A stretch of 64,000 nt of DNA from a bacterium. GTDB taxonomy: Bacteria > Armatimonadota > Abditibacteriia > Abditibacteriales > Abditibacteriaceae. Position 1 is the stretch's first letter, and each line of letters begins with the position of its first letter. Position numbers and translations under genes: made by a program. Below, one piece after another: positions 17,871-27,399 of this stretch. Under the pieces are notes generated by a model. It saw only the letters and a program-made list of their open reading frames with translations, did not search any database and was not told where the DNA came from. The stretch covers positions 1 to 64,000 of the forward strand of contig SDZD01000015.1 of NCBI GenBank assembly GCA_004172935.1, written 5' to 3'.

Positions 17871-20800
17871 ATGCAAAAACTCGCCGAAATTTGTATTAAG
17901 CGACCAGTCTTCGCCTCGGTGTTGATCCTGCTTCTCGTCGTCATCGGCGCAGCCGGATTCTTCCAGTTAGGCGTTGACCGCTTTCCAAACGTCGACTTCG
18001 CGACCGTCACAGTGACGGTAACGCAACCCGGAGCATCACCGGAGTCAATCGAAACCGAGATCACTCAAAAGGTCGAGGAAGCCGTTAACACCATTTCTGG
18101 AATGGACGAATTAAGGTCGTATTCCAACGAGGGTGTTTCCACTGTTGTCTGCCAATTCCAATTGGAAAAGAACGTGGACGTGGCTGAGAACGAAGTACGC
18201 GCTAAGGTGAACCGCATCACGGGCGACTTGCCCGACGATGCTGAACAGCCCATCGTGCAGAAGTTTGACACGGGCGCGACTCCAGTTATCGGCCTTGCGG
18301 TTTCGGGTTCCGGCACCATCAAGGAAGTTACCGAGTACGCTGACAAAACGCTGCGTCGCCGCATTGAATCGACTCCTGGCGTTGGTCAGATCGACGTTAT
18401 CGGTGGCCGTGCGCGCCAGATCAACATCTACCTCGATGCCTTCAAGATGCGCGGCTACGGAGTGAACGTGACTGACGTTACCAACGCGGTTCGCGCTCAG
18501 AACGTGGACGTTCCCGGCGGTCGTATCGACCAGGGCGCTCGTTCGATTACGCTGCGCACATCGGGACGTATCACTAACGTCGCTGATTTCAACAACATCT
18601 CTATCCGCGCGCAAAACGGCGGCGCGATCTTGATGAAAGACATCGCGAAAGTTGAAGATGGCATCGCCGATGCGGAATCGGTTTCCGAATTGAACGGCAA
18701 ACCAACTGTCTATTTGCAGGTTGCCAAACAGTCGGGCACCAACACTGTCGCGGTTATCAAGGAAATCAAGAACCGCGTTGAGGCACTTCGCCCCGCGTTC
18801 GAAGCGCGCGGCTACACCGTTAACATCGTCAACGACCAGTCGGACTATATCGAAGCGGCTATCCATGCTGTGGAAGAGCACCTTATCGTTGGTTCTATCC
18901 TGGCTTCGGTCGTCGTTCTTATCTTCTTGTTGAACTGGCGCGCGACGCTCATTTCGGCGCTGGCGATTCCCGCTTCCATCATCGCGACCTTCGGTTTGAT
19001 GTGGATCATGGGCTTCACGCTGAACGTGTTGACGCTGTTGGCTTTGACTCTCGCGGTGGGTATCGTTATCGACGACGCCATCGTGGTGTTGGAAAACATT
19101 GACCGCTACATCGAAGAGAAGGGCATGGACCCATTCGAAGCGGCTATCGAGGGAACTCGCGAAATCGGTCTGGCGGTTTTGGCCACCACCCTGTCGCTGG
19201 TCGCTATCTTCTTGCCCGTTGCGTTCATGACGGGTATCGTCGGACGCTTCATGAACTCGTTCGGTGTGACCATGGCGTTCGCTATCATGGTTTCGCTGGT
19301 GGTTGCGTTCACGCTGACACCAACGCTCAGCGCCCGTATGCTGAAGGCGTCCCCTAAAGGACACGACGGCAAAAGCCACGATAGGACCAAAGAAAAGGGC
19401 TTCTTCCATCGCATCGACATGGTTTATACGGCGATGCTGAAGTGGAGTCTTGGACACCGTTGGGCAATTGGCCTGTTGTGCTTCCTGGCGCTCGGCTCGA
19501 TGCCTTTCGTAGTCAAGCCCATTCCCAAAGACTTCTTGCCTAAGGACGACGAATCGCAGTTCCAGATTACGGCTCGCGCCCCAGAAGGAACCTCTCTCGA
19601 AGAGACTCGCGATATTGCGAATAAAATCGCCCGTAAGGTCGAGGGAGAGATGAAGAACGAGGTCGAATACTCGTTGGTTTCGATTGGTGGCGGCGGTCAG
19701 AACGCAGCACGCAACAACGCGACGATCTTCGTCCGCTTGAAGGACATCGACAAGCGTGAGCGCTCGCAGGACGACCTGATCACCCTCGCACGTAACAAGG
19801 TGTTGCCACAGTTCGCGGCAGATGACCTGCGCACAACGGTTGGACCTGCTGGTGGTATCGGTGGCGGCGGCGTTCAAGCCGACATTCTGTACACCATCGG
19901 CGGCCCCGACCTCGACAAGCTAAACGAGGTTTCGCTGAAGTTGATGAGCGACCTTCGCAAAGTGAAGGGCATGACCGACATCGACACCAGCTTCATCTCC
20001 GGTAAGCCAGAGTTGGCTGCACGTGTTGACCGTCCGTTGGCCGCTCAGCTCGGAGTTCAACCCCAAGATGTGGCTCAATCGCTCAACTTCCTGGTAGGCG
20101 ACCAAGAAGTGACCAACTTCCAGCAAGGCGGCGAACAGTACGAAGTACACGTTCGCGCTGCCGAGCAATTCCGTGATTCGCGTGAAGGCATCGGGCTGTT
20201 GACAGTTCCCGGCAACCCTCAGGGTGGCACAGCAACGACCACAGGTACTGGCGGCAACGCTGGTGGCGGAGCCGCACAAGGCACCGCAGCTGTTCCCATG
20301 GATCAGGTCGTTAAGTTCGTCTCACAGACCGGCCCCGCTTCGATTCAGCGTTTGAACCGCAACCGCGAAGTGACGATTCAAGCGAACGTGTTGCCCGGCG
20401 GTTCGGCTCAGGAAGGACTTGACGCTTTGGCCGCCTCGTTCAAGGCGCAGAACCTGGGACCAGAATACACCGGAGGCCCGACGGGCCGCTCGAAAGAGCA
20501 AGCGAAAGCGTTCATGGCGTTCTTGACTGCGTTCGGTTTGTCGCTCATCTTCGTGTACTTGATTCTGGCCGCTCAGTTCGAGTCGTGGTTGCACCCAGTT
20601 ACGATTCTGCTGTCATTGCCTTTGACGGTTCCGTTCGCGCTAATCTCGATTTTGATCTTCGGGGGAAGCTTGAACATCTTCTCGATGCTCGGAATTCTGG
20701 TGTTGTTCGGTGTGGTGAAGAAGAACTCGATTCTTCAAATCGACCACACCAACCAGTTGCGTGAACGAGGCATGGAGCGCAACGAAGCCATCATTCAGGC

Positions 20801-21077
20801 GAACCGCGACCGCTTACGCCCGATCTTGATGACAACCGTCGCGTTCGTCGCCGGTATGCTCCCGCTCATTGTTTCAACAGGTGTGGGAAGCGGCACCAAC
20901 CGTGCTATTGGATCGGTTATCTTTGGAGGCCAAACCTTCTCGCTCATCCTCACATTGTTGGCGACTCCCGTCGCCTACTCGCTGTTCGACGACATCTCCA
21001 AATTTGTAGCCCGCGTTCGCAACCGCATATTCGGTGGCGCAGGCAACGTACCCGCCGCACCCGAACGGCTCCAATAA
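17871..21077 (+). CDS. RND multidrug efflux transporter, HAE1/AcrB type
   Basis: The 1068-residue inner-membrane pump has 12 expected membrane segments and two large periplasmic loops. The proton-relay aspartates of TM4 are present as D401-D402 in GIVIDDAIVVLENIDR. The N-terminus (LAEICIKRPVFASVL) is typical. A glycine/threonine-rich insert (about 785-805) interrupts the second porter domain. It exports hydrophobic compounds with TolC and the adaptor encoded next. The 225-bp gap before it contains a hairpin (arms 17772-17779 and 17792-17799) that may modulate expression. Confidence 0.95.
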   Translation: MQKLAEICIKRPVFASVLILLLVVIGAAGFFQLGVDRFPNVDFATVTVTVTQPGASPESIETEITQKVEEAVNTISGMDELRSYSNEGVSTVVCQFQLEKNVDVAENEVRAKVNRITGDLPDDAEQPIVQKFDTGATPVIGLAVSGSGTIKEVTEYADKTLRRRIESTPGVGQIDVIGGRARQINIYLDAFKMRGYGVNVTDVTNAVRAQNVDVPGGRIDQGARSITLRTSGRITNVADFNNISIRAQNGGAILMKDIAKVEDGIADAESVSELNGKPTVYLQVAKQSGTNTVAVIKEIKNRVEALRPAFEARGYTVNIVNDQSDYIEAAIHAVEEHLIVGSILASVVVLIFLLNWRATLISALAIPASIIATFGLMWIMGFTLNVLTLLALTLAVGIVIDDAIVVLENIDRYIEEKGMDPFEAAIEGTREIGLAVLATTLSLVAIFLPVAFMTGIVGRFMNSFGVTMAFAIMVSLVVAFTLTPTLSARMLKASPKGHDGKSHDRTKEKGFFHRIDMVYTAMLKWSLGHRWAIGLLCFLALGSMPFVVKPIPKDFLPKDDESQFQITARAPEGTSLEETRDIANKIARKVEGEMKNEVEYSLVSIGGGGQNAARNNATIFVRLKDIDKRERSQDDLITLARNKVLPQFAADDLRTTVGPAGGIGGGGVQADILYTIGGPDLDKLNEVSLKLMSDLRKVKGMTDIDTSFISGKPELAARVDRPLAAQLGVQPQDVAQSLNFLVGDQEVTNFQQGGEQYEVHVRAAEQFRDSREGIGLLTVPGNPQGGTATTTGTGGNAGGGAAQGTAAVPMDQVVKFVSQTGPASIQRLNRNREVTIQANVLPGGSAQEGLDALAASFKAQNLGPEYTGGPTGRSKEQAKAFMAFLTAFGLSLIFVYLILAAQFESWLHPVTILLSLPLTVPFALISILIFGGSLNIFSMLGILVLFGVVKKNSILQIDHTNQLRERGMERNEAIIQANRDRLRPILMTTVAFVAGMLPLIVSTGVGSGTNRAIGSVIFGGQTFSLILTLLATPVAYSLFDDISKFVARVRNRIFGGAGNVPAAPERLQ

Positions 21078-21135
21078 CTCCCCCGGCTTTCAGCCCTAAA
21101 CATCGCGTAACTCAAACAACTCAAATTCAACTTTC

Positions 21136-23223
21136 ATGCAAACGCCCACACGTCCCGAACGACCAACAGACGCCGACTCCGAATTGAGCGGAGCGCGCAA
21201 CCGCGTTCCGATGGCGCCCGCGCCCAAAAAGACTCCGGTCTGGATTCCCATTGCGCTCATCGCCGCCCTTCTGGGTGCGGGACTTTTCGTAAAGAGCCGC
21301 CTGGGAGGTCAAGCCGAAACTCAGCGCCAGAAAACTGGCCCAACGACCAAAACCGTGCGCGTGGTGCCGGTTACGACGGGCACAGTTGTCTCGAACCTGA
21401 CCATCACCGGTCAGCTTAGATCGAACCAGAACGTGAGCCTGAGTTCGAAAATCTCCGGCCTCGTGTCGGCGGTCTATGTGGATGAAGGACAAAAAGTAAC
21501 GCGCGGCCAGTTGCTGGTCGCGCTCGATGATGCCGATTTGCGCCAGCAAGTTGAGGCGAACCGCGCCGCCGTTGAAACGGCGCGGGTACGCTTGCAGCAA
21601 ACCCAACTGAACCTGCCCTCGCGCGTGGCTCAATTGCAAAGCGCAGTTGACCAGGCAGAAGCGCAGTTGCAGAACTCCAACGCCGCCGTGAACTCGGCGA
21701 ACGCACGTTATCAACAGACGCTGTTGCAGGAGCCAGCCACTATCACCACAACACAGAGCCAATTGGACGTGGCTAAAGCTGGAGTTCGCTCGGCTCAGGC
21801 AGCGCTGAAACAGGCTCGCGAGACGGCCGCCCAGACCAAGGGCACAGTTAACGCGGCCATTGCCTCGGCCCAGGCTGGATTGGCTCAGGCCCGTGCCCAG
21901 TTGGAGCAAGTCCGCAACGGTTCGCGCGACCAGCAAGTGGCGGCGGCACAAGCGCAGGTCAACCTTGCCGAAGCTCAACTCGCCGATGCACGCACCAACC
22001 TGACACGTCAGGAAACGCTGTTCGCGGGCGGCGCGACTGCCAAAGCGACTGTGGATGCGGCACAAACCACGTTCAACGTAGCACAAGCCCAATTGGAAGC
22101 GCAGCGCCAAAACCTGTCGCTGATTCGCGAAGGTTCACGTACTGAAGAAGTGCGGGCGGCAGAAGAGGTTGTTCGCCAACGCGAGGCAGCATTGCAAAGC
22201 TCGCAAGCCGACCTTAATCGCAACTTGCAGGCGCAATCGGCCATAACTCAGGCACTCGCAGCGCTTTCGACTGCTCAAGAACAAGAGCGCCAGGCAGTCG
22301 GAAACCAGGCCAATATCCCGGCCACTCGTCAAGCAACACGAGCTGCGTTGGAGGCACTGAACCAAGCGCGCGCTCAGACGAACTTGAACGCAGCCGCGCT
22401 ACGTCAGGCGCGTGTGAACCTTTCGCAGGCCCCCGGCTTCCGCGCCGATGTGCCCGCTGCTCGTGCTGCTTTGTCGCAGGCTCAAGCGACCTTGCAACAG
22501 TCGCAGGTTAACCTCGGCTATGCGCGCATCTTCTCGCCTGTCAATGGTGTTGTTTCAACGAAATTGACGGATGTCGGCCAGTCGGCTGGCCCCGGAACAT
22601 CGCTGATGAACCTGGTAGCTTTGGACAACGTGGTCTTCGAGGCGCAAATCCCCGAATCGCAGTTGCCACAGATTCAAGTCGGCCAACCCGCGCGCATCAC
22701 TGTAACGGCGATTTCCAATGCGCCGATCATCGGTTATGTTCGCGAGATCATCCCGGTTGCTGATGACCGTTTGCGCCAGTTCCGCGTGCGAATTTCTCTG
22801 CCACAAAGCGACCGCCTGACACCGGGAGCCTTTGCTCGTGGCAGCCTGCAAACACAGGTCGTTACCAACGCATTGACAGTGCCGGATGAAGTCATTCACA
22901 CAGAAACAACGGAGCCATACGTGTACATCGCGGTCAAGTCTGGCGAAGGCGCCACTGTGAAGAAGCAAACCGTCAAAACTGGCGCTTCGGCGAATGGCAA
23001 AACCCAGATCGTGGGCGGCGTCACGGCTGGCGACCTTATCATCAGTGGCAACTCGACATTTGAGAATGGCGAGAAGGTGACGCCCAGTAAAGGTGACGAT
23101 GCCAGCAGCGCAGCGCCAACAGGTGGCGCTACGGCCCCCGCTGCAGGTACTACAGGCGGAAACGCTGCCCCAACAGGCTCTTCGTCGTCAGGCTCGACTG
23201 GCGGCGGAAGCACAGGCGGCTAA
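21136..23223 (+). CDS. RND periplasmic adaptor (MFP) with very long coiled coil
   Basis: The 695 residues exceed the usual 350-450 of MFP adaptors. After a cytoplasmic N-tail, a membrane anchor lies at about 35-53. The first half of the lipoyl/barrel-sandwich (LSSKISGLVSAVYVDEGQKVTRGQLLVALDD) precedes an alanine/glutamine-rich helical region of about 310 residues (about 120-430), then the second lipoyl half (YARIFSPVNGVVSTKL), beta-barrel and membrane-proximal domains, and a Gly/Ser/Ala/Thr tail. The helical region is several times a normal hairpin and appears internally repetitive. Last gene of the efflux operon, followed by a terminator. Confidence 0.92.
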   Translation: MQTPTRPERPTDADSELSGARNRVPMAPAPKKTPVWIPIALIAALLGAGLFVKSRLGGQAETQRQKTGPTTKTVRVVPVTTGTVVSNLTITGQLRSNQNVSLSSKISGLVSAVYVDEGQKVTRGQLLVALDDADLRQQVEANRAAVETARVRLQQTQLNLPSRVAQLQSAVDQAEAQLQNSNAAVNSANARYQQTLLQEPATITTTQSQLDVAKAGVRSAQAALKQARETAAQTKGTVNAAIASAQAGLAQARAQLEQVRNGSRDQQVAAAQAQVNLAEAQLADARTNLTRQETLFAGGATAKATVDAAQTTFNVAQAQLEAQRQNLSLIREGSRTEEVRAAEEVVRQREAALQSSQADLNRNLQAQSAITQALAALSTAQEQERQAVGNQANIPATRQATRAALEALNQARAQTNLNAAALRQARVNLSQAPGFRADVPAARAALSQAQATLQQSQVNLGYARIFSPVNGVVSTKLTDVGQSAGPGTSLMNLVALDNVVFEAQIPESQLPQIQVGQPARITVTAISNAPIIGYVREIIPVADDRLRQFRVRISLPQSDRLTPGAFARGSLQTQVVTNALTVPDEVIHTETTEPYVYIAVKSGEGATVKKQTVKTGASANGKTQIVGGVTAGDLIISGNSTFENGEKVTPSKGDDASSAAPTGGATAPAAGTTGGNAAPTGSSSSGSTGGGSTGG

Positions 23224-23245
23224 CCGCCGCGAAAGAGAGATTAGG

Positions 23246-23275
23246 AAAGGGCGACTCGCATGAGTCGCCCTTTTT
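23246..23275 (+). terminator. Intrinsic terminator of the efflux operon
   Basis: A perfect 12-bp stem AAAGGGCGACTC / GAGTCGCCCTTT with a GCAT loop, followed by T residues, 23 bp after the adaptor stop. Confidence 0.92.
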
Positions 23276-23432
23276 CGTTTGGGAGTGGGAGTTAGGAAAT
23301 GGACGATGCTTGCAAGATGCCGACGCTCCCAAATGGGGCGCCGAGTGGCGTTGAGAAAAGGGAAGGATTTTTTGGACAAGAAGGAGCAGGAATAAAGCTG
23401 AGTGCGGCGCCTTTTTCGCACTAAGGGCGGCG

Positions 23433-23888
23433 ATGCAGAAAACCAAGTGGAATAACAAAATCTCCATCGGCGCGGCGCTGGAAGACGGCGACGCCCAGAT
23501 GCTTCACGATGAGGGAGTTCGTACCATCATTGATTTGCGAACCAGCGATGAGATCAACCCCGCCGAAAAAGGTTGGGTCGAAGGGGTGGGACTCGATTAT
23601 GAGGTGCTGCCAACTTCTCCCAGCTTACTCGATGATGCAGCCGTGATGCGCTTCATTCAAGAAGTCGATTCGAGCGGTGGCCCGGTGTATGTCCACTGCA
23701 AGATGGGCGGACGAGCTGGCATCATGGCGCTATTGCACGATGCAGTCGGCGGCGGATGGACAGTCGAGAAAACGCTGCAAGTCGCAGAAGAGAAGAACGT
23801 CAAATTGGGCGATGATTCGCCTTACCTCGATTTCGTTACCGACTACCTTGAGCGCCATAGCGCGGGCGAACGACTGAAGCGCGTTTAG
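23433..23888 (+). CDS. DUF442/Blh-type protein tyrosine phosphatase-like protein
   Basis: The 151-residue cytosolic protein has the fold of a dual-specificity phosphatase: an early DLRT segment (IDLRTSDE) and an active-site loop HCKMGGRAG. The loop spacing is C-x4-R, which is typical of the DUF442 (beta-lactamase hydrolase-like, sulfur-metabolism associated) branch rather than the C-x5-R of classical tyrosine phosphatases. Substrate unknown. It is a single gene between a terminator and a gene-free region. Confidence 0.75.
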   Translation: MQKTKWNNKISIGAALEDGDAQMLHDEGVRTIIDLRTSDEINPAEKGWVEGVGLDYEVLPTSPSLLDDAAVMRFIQEVDSSGGPVYVHCKMGGRAGIMALLHDAVGGGWTVEKTLQVAEEKNVKLGDDSPYLDFVTDYLERHSAGERLKRV

Positions 23889-24192
23889 TTGGGCTTATTG
23901 CCATAAGTGCGGGGTTGATTAACTCGTGCATTAGCTGTTTGAGGGCGAATACAAGGTTCGCCCCTACGGGAAATATCACATGCTTGCCTCTTTGCAGTGA
24001 GGCATAAGTTCATAGAATCTCTTCTTGAGATTATTCTGAAATTGAGATAAGAATGGGCTTTTCGTGGCTTATTTCTCACTGGAATAGCCCACTTCGAGCT
24101 TTGGCGACTCAAAAAAACCCTGCACCCTGATTTGGGTGTGGGGTTTTTCGTCATTTCTCAGTTTTAGAAATAGCAATGTTTAAAAATACCTC
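23889..24192. other. Gene-free region with mobile-looking hairpin repeat
   Basis: No protein gene is seen. A hairpin repeat AGGGCGAA...TTCGCCCCTAC (23942-23966) resembles a dispersed repeat common in bacterial genomes. A strong terminator (24112-24149) lies 220 bp beyond the last stop codon, which leaves room for a long 3' leader or a small RNA. Confidence 0.5.
24112..24149. terminator. Strong bidirectional terminator without nearby gene end
   Basis: The stem pairs 24112-24127 with 24134-24148 (two wobble pairs) around a 6-base loop, with a T run on the plus strand and an A run on the left giving a minus-strand T run. Confidence 0.8.
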
Positions 24193-24220
24193 TTGACGCC
24201 GTCTACAGTTGCGCTAATAT
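24193..24220 (+). promoter_or_regulatory. Sigma70-type promoter of the NfeD-flotillin operon
   Basis: TTGACG (24193-24198) and TAATAT (24215-24220) are separated by 16 bp, about 72 bp before the start of the NfeD-like gene. The leader contains the GC-rich palindrome AGGGGTACCCCCT. Confidence 0.65.
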
Positions 24221-24292
24221 ATGCGATGTATCCCTAATTGAGGGGTACCCCCTAATCGGGTTGGTGTCACGAAGCGCGTTGAGGCGCGCGAC

Positions 24293-25039
24293 ATGGATCC
24301 TTACTTTTCACTCTTTCTCGTCGGTGGCGCCGGTCTTCTTGTAATGACCATTCTGGGCGTAGCGGGCGGCCACGGCCACGAATCATCGGGCGGGCACGGT
24401 CACGATTTCCATCTGCATGGCACTGGTGGACACGGGCACGGACATGGTCACAGCGATGTGGCTATCCACCACACACCGACAGCCCATCATGGGCACACAT
24501 CTTCTGGACATGCTGCCAACGGTCACGGGGCGCATCATGCTCACCATGCACACGGTCGCACTCACAACGAGCCTAACGGTGGCGGCTTCAACCTGCGAAC
24601 AGCAGTTTTGAGTTGGTTATCTCCTCGCGTGTTGCTGACGGTAGGTATGGGCGTAGGCGCAACGGGCGTACTGGTAGCCAATGTACTTCCAGTCGAACCA
24701 CTGCGATGCTTAGCATCGCTTTTAGGGGGCGTGGCACTCGAAAAACTCATCGTTTCGCCACTTTGGAACATGCTGACCCGGTTCGCTTCGACACCGGCAC
24801 GCACATTGGAGTCCGCCGTTTTGGAGGAAGCAACGGCAGTCACCGGATTCGATACGAGCGGCTGTGGCCTCGTGTCGATTAACCTCGATGGTCACGAAAT
24901 GCGCCTTCTTGGACGCCTTGCTGCCGAACACCGGGAGCAGCGCGTGCGCTCGGGCGACATCTTGATCGTTGACAGTGTGGACGGCGCACGCGGCCAGTGC
25001 GTTGTTTCGCCACTTTCAGGTCATTTGAGCAATGTGTAG
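24293..25039 (+). CDS. NfeD-like membrane protein with histidine-rich insert
   Basis: The 248 residues begin with a membrane segment (about 4-24), then a stretch of about 70 residues (26-95) dominated by His-Gly repeats (GHGHGHGHSD, HHAHHAHGRTH), then membrane segments (about 105-165) and a C-terminal OB-like domain (about 180-248) typical of NfeD/YuaF partners of flotillins. The histidine-rich loop is not part of normal NfeD proteins and probably binds zinc, nickel or copper. The next gene encodes a flotillin 242 bp away, the usual partner. A hairpin begins at the stop codon (25036-25066). Confidence 0.8.
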   Translation: MDPYFSLFLVGGAGLLVMTILGVAGGHGHESSGGHGHDFHLHGTGGHGHGHGHSDVAIHHTPTAHHGHTSSGHAANGHGAHHAHHAHGRTHNEPNGGGFNLRTAVLSWLSPRVLLTVGMGVGATGVLVANVLPVEPLRCLASLLGGVALEKLIVSPLWNMLTRFASTPARTLESAVLEEATAVTGFDTSGCGLVSINLDGHEMRLLGRLAAEHREQRVRSGDILIVDSVDGARGQCVVSPLSGHLSNV

Positions 25040-25281
25040 GAGGGCGCCCAGATGGGGCGCTCCTACGAGCCACACGCACCTTTTATGAGAAGAAAAGCGC
25101 CAGTTAGCCGTTAAATCGCTACTGCTTCACAACTGCATTCATTTCGGATTCACCCTACTCCGCCTTCACTAGCCGGAGACCGATTCCACACACCTCTTTT
25201 CCAACCAATGCGCATTAAAGCGCGCTGCGAAACGGCTTATTTAGCCGTCCGACACCGTGTAACTCCTGGTTCATAAATCAC

Positions 25282-26808
25282 ATGACACTATATATTTTGG
25301 GCGCTATCGTCTTCTTTATTCTGATCGTTCTTCCGATAATGGTCAGCTCGGTTCTTCGTAATGTCGAGTCGGGTACTATCCGCCTCGTGACCCGTTTAGG
25401 CGGCTCGACCGCAATTTATCGCGGCCCCGGAAAATCGCTGGAAATCCCGCTTTTTACAACGGGCACAACGATTTCGAGCAAGGCTATCAACGTTGACCTC
25501 GACATCACCGACCAGACCGCCGACCTGGACGCCAAAGGCGTTCCAGCTCCTATCAAGGTGCGCGTATTGGCTTCGGCCATCGTTTCGGTGGGCGATTCGG
25601 ATACGATGATTGGCACCGCCGCCAACCGCTTCTTCGCCAAACCGAGTGAGGAACAGCTGAACATTCTGGTCGACTTGCTGAGTTCATCGGGACGCCGCGC
25701 CATCAACCTGTTGACACACGATCAATTGTTTTCAGCGAAGTCGCAGGTACACAACCTGGCAACCGGCGAAACCACCGACATCGTGCAAGCGAAACCCGCT
25801 TCGACTGCCATTCAAGCGCACGCCGCCGAAGAGGACGACGACCCGCTGGCCATCATCATCCGCAAAGCCTGCTCGCGTGAATTGACCGACCTGGGACTAG
25901 GCTTTAACTCGCTGAACATCAAAGTGGTTATGTCGGACGTGGCCGAAGCCCGTCGCCGCATGAGCGCCGCAGAAGCACAGGCCAACGCCGACATCGTGGC
26001 AGCGCAACAGGCCCGACGCGCTCAGGAAGCACAAATCGAGGCACAACGCGCCATCAACGACTCACAGCGCGCTTTTGAAGAAACCAAAGCGCAAAACGCA
26101 GGATTGATTGCAGCAGCCGACATTCAAAAGCAGCAATCTCTGGAAGTCGCCGAGGCACGTCGCCGCCAAGTCGCAACCGAGGCTCAGGCGGGCGCCGACA
26201 TCGTGGCAGCACAGCAAAGTTTGCGCGCCCAACAAGCTCAACTCGAAGCCCAGCGCAGCATCTCGAATGCACAGCGCGAACTGGAACAGACGCGCGCCCA
26301 GAACGCGGCCCTCGTCGCCCAAGCCGAGGCCCTGCGCCAAGATGCACTGGCTATTCAACGAGAAGCCGAATTGCGAGCGACGCAAATCGCTCAGGCGACT
26401 GCCGACGCCGAGCGCATCAAGATTGACGCACTGGCTCAGGCCGAAGCCGAGGCAGTTCGTATAGAGCGAATTGCCCACGCTCAAGCGACGAGCATTCGCG
26501 AAGTGAACCAAGCTATCGCCGAGGGTGGAGAAGCCTATATGCGCTACCGCCAGATGGAGATGGTTCCCGAAATCGCGCCACAAATCGCCGCCGCATTGGC
26601 CCAAGCCAAGATGGTCACGATTTCGGGTGGAGCAGACGGCGGCAACGCCGCCAACAGCACCACCAACCAGATTTCGGGTGTTATTCAAACCGTGCTGGCG
26701 GCGCAACTGGTCGCGAAAAACGATTTCCTTGGCGGCGGTTCAAGCAATAACAATAGCAACGGAGTCCCCGCTCAGTTGAACGGAAACGGCGTTTCCAAAA
26801 GCAATTAA
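25282..26808 (+). CDS. Flotillin-like SPFH membrane scaffold protein
   Basis: The 508-residue protein has an N-terminal membrane segment (about 3-23), an SPFH/band 7 domain (about 25-215), a long alanine/glutamine-rich coiled coil (about 215-410) and a C-terminal flotillin segment (YMRYRQMEMVPEIAPQIAAALAQAKM) with a Gly/Asn-rich tail. The coiled coil contains a tandem duplication with a 69-residue period (221-289 and 290-358), both units having EARRR, DIVAAQQ and the EAQR-I core. An acidic insert EEDDD follows the SPFH region. Flotillins organise membrane microdomains. A terminator follows. Confidence 0.88.
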   Translation: MTLYILGAIVFFILIVLPIMVSSVLRNVESGTIRLVTRLGGSTAIYRGPGKSLEIPLFTTGTTISSKAINVDLDITDQTADLDAKGVPAPIKVRVLASAIVSVGDSDTMIGTAANRFFAKPSEEQLNILVDLLSSSGRRAINLLTHDQLFSAKSQVHNLATGETTDIVQAKPASTAIQAHAAEEDDDPLAIIIRKACSRELTDLGLGFNSLNIKVVMSDVAEARRRMSAAEAQANADIVAAQQARRAQEAQIEAQRAINDSQRAFEETKAQNAGLIAAADIQKQQSLEVAEARRRQVATEAQAGADIVAAQQSLRAQQAQLEAQRSISNAQRELEQTRAQNAALVAQAEALRQDALAIQREAELRATQIAQATADAERIKIDALAQAEAEAVRIERIAHAQATSIREVNQAIAEGGEAYMRYRQMEMVPEIAPQIAAALAQAKMVTISGGADGGNAANSTTNQISGVIQTVLAAQLVAKNDFLGGGSSNNNSNGVPAQLNGNGVSKSN

Positions 26809-26856
26809 AGGTTGTCTCTCCTAACCCTCATAACTCTCTCTCAATAGTACGTGGGG

Positions 26857-26895
26857 CGCCGATGATAATGAAATCATCGGCGTCTTTGGTTTTTT
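26857..26895 (+). terminator. Intrinsic terminator of the flotillin operon
   Basis: A 10-bp stem CGCCGATGAT / ATCATCGGCG (26857-26866 with 26873-26882), loop AATGAA, followed by TCTTTGGTTTTTT. Confidence 0.85.
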
Positions 26896-26944
26896 ACAGG
26901 GCAGCTTTTGCCACAGGGATTAGAAAGCGCTAATCTTCGATGGT

Positions 26945-27394
26945 ATGGAATCGTTGAGCGAGACAGCCATTCGGGCAAGAGTCGAAACCAAGATATTTGA
27001 GCGGGGCGAAGAATATTGGCGACATGGTGCCGTTCTTTCGGTTGTGAAGCGTGGCGAATCGCTGCGGGCAAAAGTCGAGGGCAGCGACTATGAACCATAT
27101 AGTGTTGTGATTCGCTGGCAAAGCGATGGCGAAGTAGAAGCGACTTGCGATTGTCCATACGCCGAAGAAATGGGCGACTGGTGCAAACATATCGTGGCGG
27201 TGTTGCTGGAGTACGACAATGAAATCGTCGAGGAACTACCGCCAATTCGCGAGGCGTTGCAAAAGCTCTCCCAAGAACAATTGCTCGACCTCATCGTGGA
27301 AGCCAGCGAACGGAATCCAGAGGTGCATGATACGATTATCGCGGTGTTTAATGGCGAAGACCTCGACGATGAAGATTCGGAATACGATTACTAA
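26945..27394 (+). CDS. Small SWIM zinc-finger protein
   Basis: The 149-residue cytosolic protein has a SWIM zinc site CxCx9CxH (C68, C70, C80, H82 in the CDCPYAEEMGDWCKH segment) and a very acidic C-terminus (EDLDDEDSEYDY). SWIM domains bind nucleic acids or proteins and are often attached to SWI2/SNF2 helicases; here the domain stands alone. It is followed 5 bp later by a GNAT gene, so the two are likely co-transcribed. Role unknown. Confidence 0.8.
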   Translation: MESLSETAIRARVETKIFERGEEYWRHGAVLSVVKRGESLRAKVEGSDYEPYSVVIRWQSDGEVEATCDCPYAEEMGDWCKHIVAVLLEYDNEIVEELPPIREALQKLSQEQLLDLIVEASERNPEVHDTIIAVFNGEDLDDEDSEYDY

Positions 27395-27399
27395 TTCAC

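Noticed and set aside
18111-19877. Long open frame of 588 codons on the minus strand
   Set aside because: Lies fully antisense to the RND pump, which has all family motifs. The translated product is rich in His, Arg and Asp in a codon-shadow manner.
21127-22110. Open frame of 327 codons on the minus strand
   Set aside because: Antisense to the adaptor; composition follows its Ala/Gln-rich coil.
24380-24590. CRISPR-like or satellite repeat
   Set aside because: The repetition comes from His-Gly codons inside a real gene; there are no regular spacers.
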